A DNA stretch of 12,796 nucleotides from Eubacterium sp. (GTDB lineage Bacteria > Bacillota_A > Clostridia > Peptostreptococcales > Anaerovoracaceae). Made by a program: the position numbers and the translations under genes. The DNA lies in assembly GCA_021769545.1 (NCBI GenBank), contig JAETSS010000011.1:1-12796 (forward strand), written 5' to 3'. Below the pieces are notes generated by a model, which was given only the letters and a program-made list of their open reading frames with translations, made no database searches and was not told the origin of the DNA. Positions 11,937-12,796 of the stretch are shown here, piece by piece (position 1 is the first letter of the stretch; every line of letters starts with the position of its first letter).

Positions 11937-12628
11937 ATATTTGCCTCCCTTCGCTCCAAAGGTTTTTTGAATGCCGCAAGTAACGTAACGATGGTGATCA
12001 TCGTCGGTATCATGAAGGAATCCGCGCCGAAGATCAGAAGACATAAAACAGACACGCCGATCCCTATATAGGCGGATATGTGATCCTTTTCCTTAAGCCA
12101 TTGCTCCAGAAAGATAACTACGAACATTGCCGTCATGACGAAGCTGATGCCGTCCGTGTTGAATTTCAGCAGTGAACCTGCCAGACCGCCTATGGTCGCT
12201 CCTGAAAACCAGTAGAGCTGATTCAGCATCGTTACGAAGAACATGAACCATCCGCGATCCACGTCCTCAGGAATAGCAGCAGTATAGTTGATGGAAAAGG
12301 TTTCATCGCACATGCCGAAAATCAGATAGTATTTTTTCCATCCAAGACCGCGAAACCTGTCCAGCATGGAAATGCCGTAAAAAAGATGACGCGCCTGGAT
12401 CAGAAGGGCCATGATGATGACCTGCACAGGGGCATATGGACTGAGCAGCATTTCTACGGCCACGAACTCCAGAGAGCCTCCAAAGATGGTAATACTCATA
12501 AGCATAGGGTATACGAAGGAAAATCCCGATACATTCATATAGATCCCATAAGCCAGCCCCAGGAACCAGAAACCGGCAAAAATAGGTATGGTATGGGGGA
12601 AGGCAGCCCGCAGCGCTTTTCTTTTCAT
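11933..12628 (-). CDS. azlC: AzlC family branched-chain amino-acid transport protein, large subunit
   Basis: A 231-residue integral membrane protein. The ATG at 12628 has AGGAG eight bases upstream on the minus strand. The longer ORF back to 12682 is rejected because it would run over that site and the promoter. Characteristic segments are [12 protein letters not shown] at the N-terminus, [12 protein letters not shown], and [10 protein letters not shown], a hallmark of the family. Several further membrane helices follow. It works with AzlD, whose start it overlaps (ATGA), to export leucine, isoleucine and valine analogues. It is divergent from a short ORF at the right edge, the usual place for a regulator such as an Lrp-type gene, though none can be identified here. 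Confidence 0.92.
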   Translation of the reverse strand: MKRKALRAAFPHTIPIFAGFWFLGLAYGIYMNVSGFSFVYPMLMSITIFGGSLEFVAVEMLLSPYAPVQVIIMALLIQARHLFYGISMLDRFRGLGWKKYYLIFGMCDETFSINYTAAIPEDVDRGWFMFFVTMLNQLYWFSGATIGGLAGSLLKFNTDGISFVMTAMFVVIFLEQWLKEKDHISAYIGIGVSVLCLLIFGADSFMIPTMITIVTLLAAFKKPLERREANI

Positions 12629-12636
12629 ATAAAAAT

Positions 12637-12721
12637 CTCCTGTTGTAATCATAGTAAGCAGCTTGTTAAGTAAAATAACCAAATGTATTATAATGCTGTT
12701 TGTTATGAATTACAACAGGAG
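12637..12721. repeat. 13-base inverted repeat covering both divergent ribosome binding sites
   Basis: ATTACAACAGGAG occurs on the plus strand at 12709-12721 and, perfectly, on the minus strand at 12637-12649. Each copy ends in the Shine-Dalgarno sequence of its own gene (azlC on minus, the right-edge ORF on plus), and each is preceded by ATGA or ATG. Confidence 0.75.
12687..12715 (-). promoter_or_regulatory. Promoter of azlC-azlD, with a divergent -10 on the other strand
   Basis: On the minus strand TTGTAA (12710-12715) and TATAAT (12687-12692) are 17 bases apart, giving a leader of about 50 bases. The same A/T core gives a perfect plus-strand TATAAT at 12689-12694 for the right-edge ORF. 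Its -35 is weak (TTAAGT, 12666-12671). The two promoters overlap face to face. Confidence 0.55.
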
Positions 12722-12728
12722 GAATTAC

Positions 12729-12791
12729 ATGCTGAATAATCTGAAAAAATCAGGCTGCGCCGAGAAAGCTGCCATATTATTTTCAGTCTAA
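12729..12791 (+). CDS. Twenty-codon ORF upstream of a gene cut by the right edge
   Basis: A strong AGGAGG (12717-12722) lies six bases before ATG 12729. The ORF encodes 20 residues, M-L-N-N-L-K-K-S-G-C-A-E-K-A-A-I-L-F-S-V, and stops at TAA 12789-12791. The stop overlaps an ATG (12791-12793) in another frame (TAATG) that runs off the window. It is either a leader peptide coupled to that gene by re-initiation, or the true start of one gene broken by a frameshift. No Shine-Dalgarno sequence precedes the second ATG. No function can be named. Confidence 0.5.
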   Translation: MLNNLKKSGCAEKAAILFSV

Positions 12792-12796
12792 TGAGG

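Noticed and set aside
11937..12044. N-terminal extension of azlD
   Set aside because: It would be read inside azlC. The GGGAGG before ATG 11936 and the conserved AzlD N-terminus fix the later start.

Overview
The window looks like chromosomal DNA of a low-to-moderate GC Gram-positive anaerobe of the class Clostridia (Eubacteriales). The reasons are Shine-Dalgarno sites of the AGGAGG type, TTG starts, frequent ATA isoleucine codons, tRNA genes with encoded CCA, a DUF3343 Se/S-carrier-like gene, and an SH3b-glucosaminidase exported protein of the kind common in this group. The genus cannot be fixed from the sequence.

Left third (1-4700): cell envelope. A D-alanyl-D-alanine carboxypeptidase cut by the left edge is followed by a small DUF3343 gene and a terminator. 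A consensus promoter lying within two small dyads then drives an exported protein with five SH3b repeats and a C-terminal glucosaminidase domain. Thirty bases later comes a membrane-anchored cohesin-like protein. A bidirectional terminator closes this block.

Middle (4712-9130): an M29 aminopeptidase on the minus strand is divergent from a diacylglycerol-kinase-family lipid kinase (true start probably TTG at 5918). Next is a two-gene unit: a condensation/acetyltransferase-fold protein with an HxxxDG motif, overlapping by 11 bases a six-helix membrane protein resembling DUF6320. A bidirectional terminator separates this unit from tRNA-Ser(CGA) on the minus strand.

Right third (9130-12796): an intergenic stretch holds a 34-codon fragment matching the extreme N-terminus of hybrid-cluster protein (Hcp), with all four N-terminal cysteines intact. 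A promoter dense in dyads then precedes a compact DUF1653 - PrxQ/Bcp peroxiredoxin - YaaA operon, which looks like a peroxide-defence unit, followed by tRNA-Ala(CGC). Between that tRNA and azlD (minus strand) is the most interesting element. It has a 26-codon, strongly basic, internally repeated peptide ORF with its own ribosome binding site, and its 3' end forms a perfect 11-bp hairpin. A convergent consensus promoter on the opposite strand would make a short RNA of about 80 nt ending in the same hairpin. This is the architecture of Firmicutes type I toxin-antitoxin loci (par/Fst-like), but I do not recognise the peptide. The window ends with azlC-azlD (branched-chain amino-acid exporter, minus strand), divergent from a 20-codon ORF whose stop overlaps the ATG of a gene running off the right edge. 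Both divergent transcripts carry the same 13-base leader motif over their ribosome binding sites.
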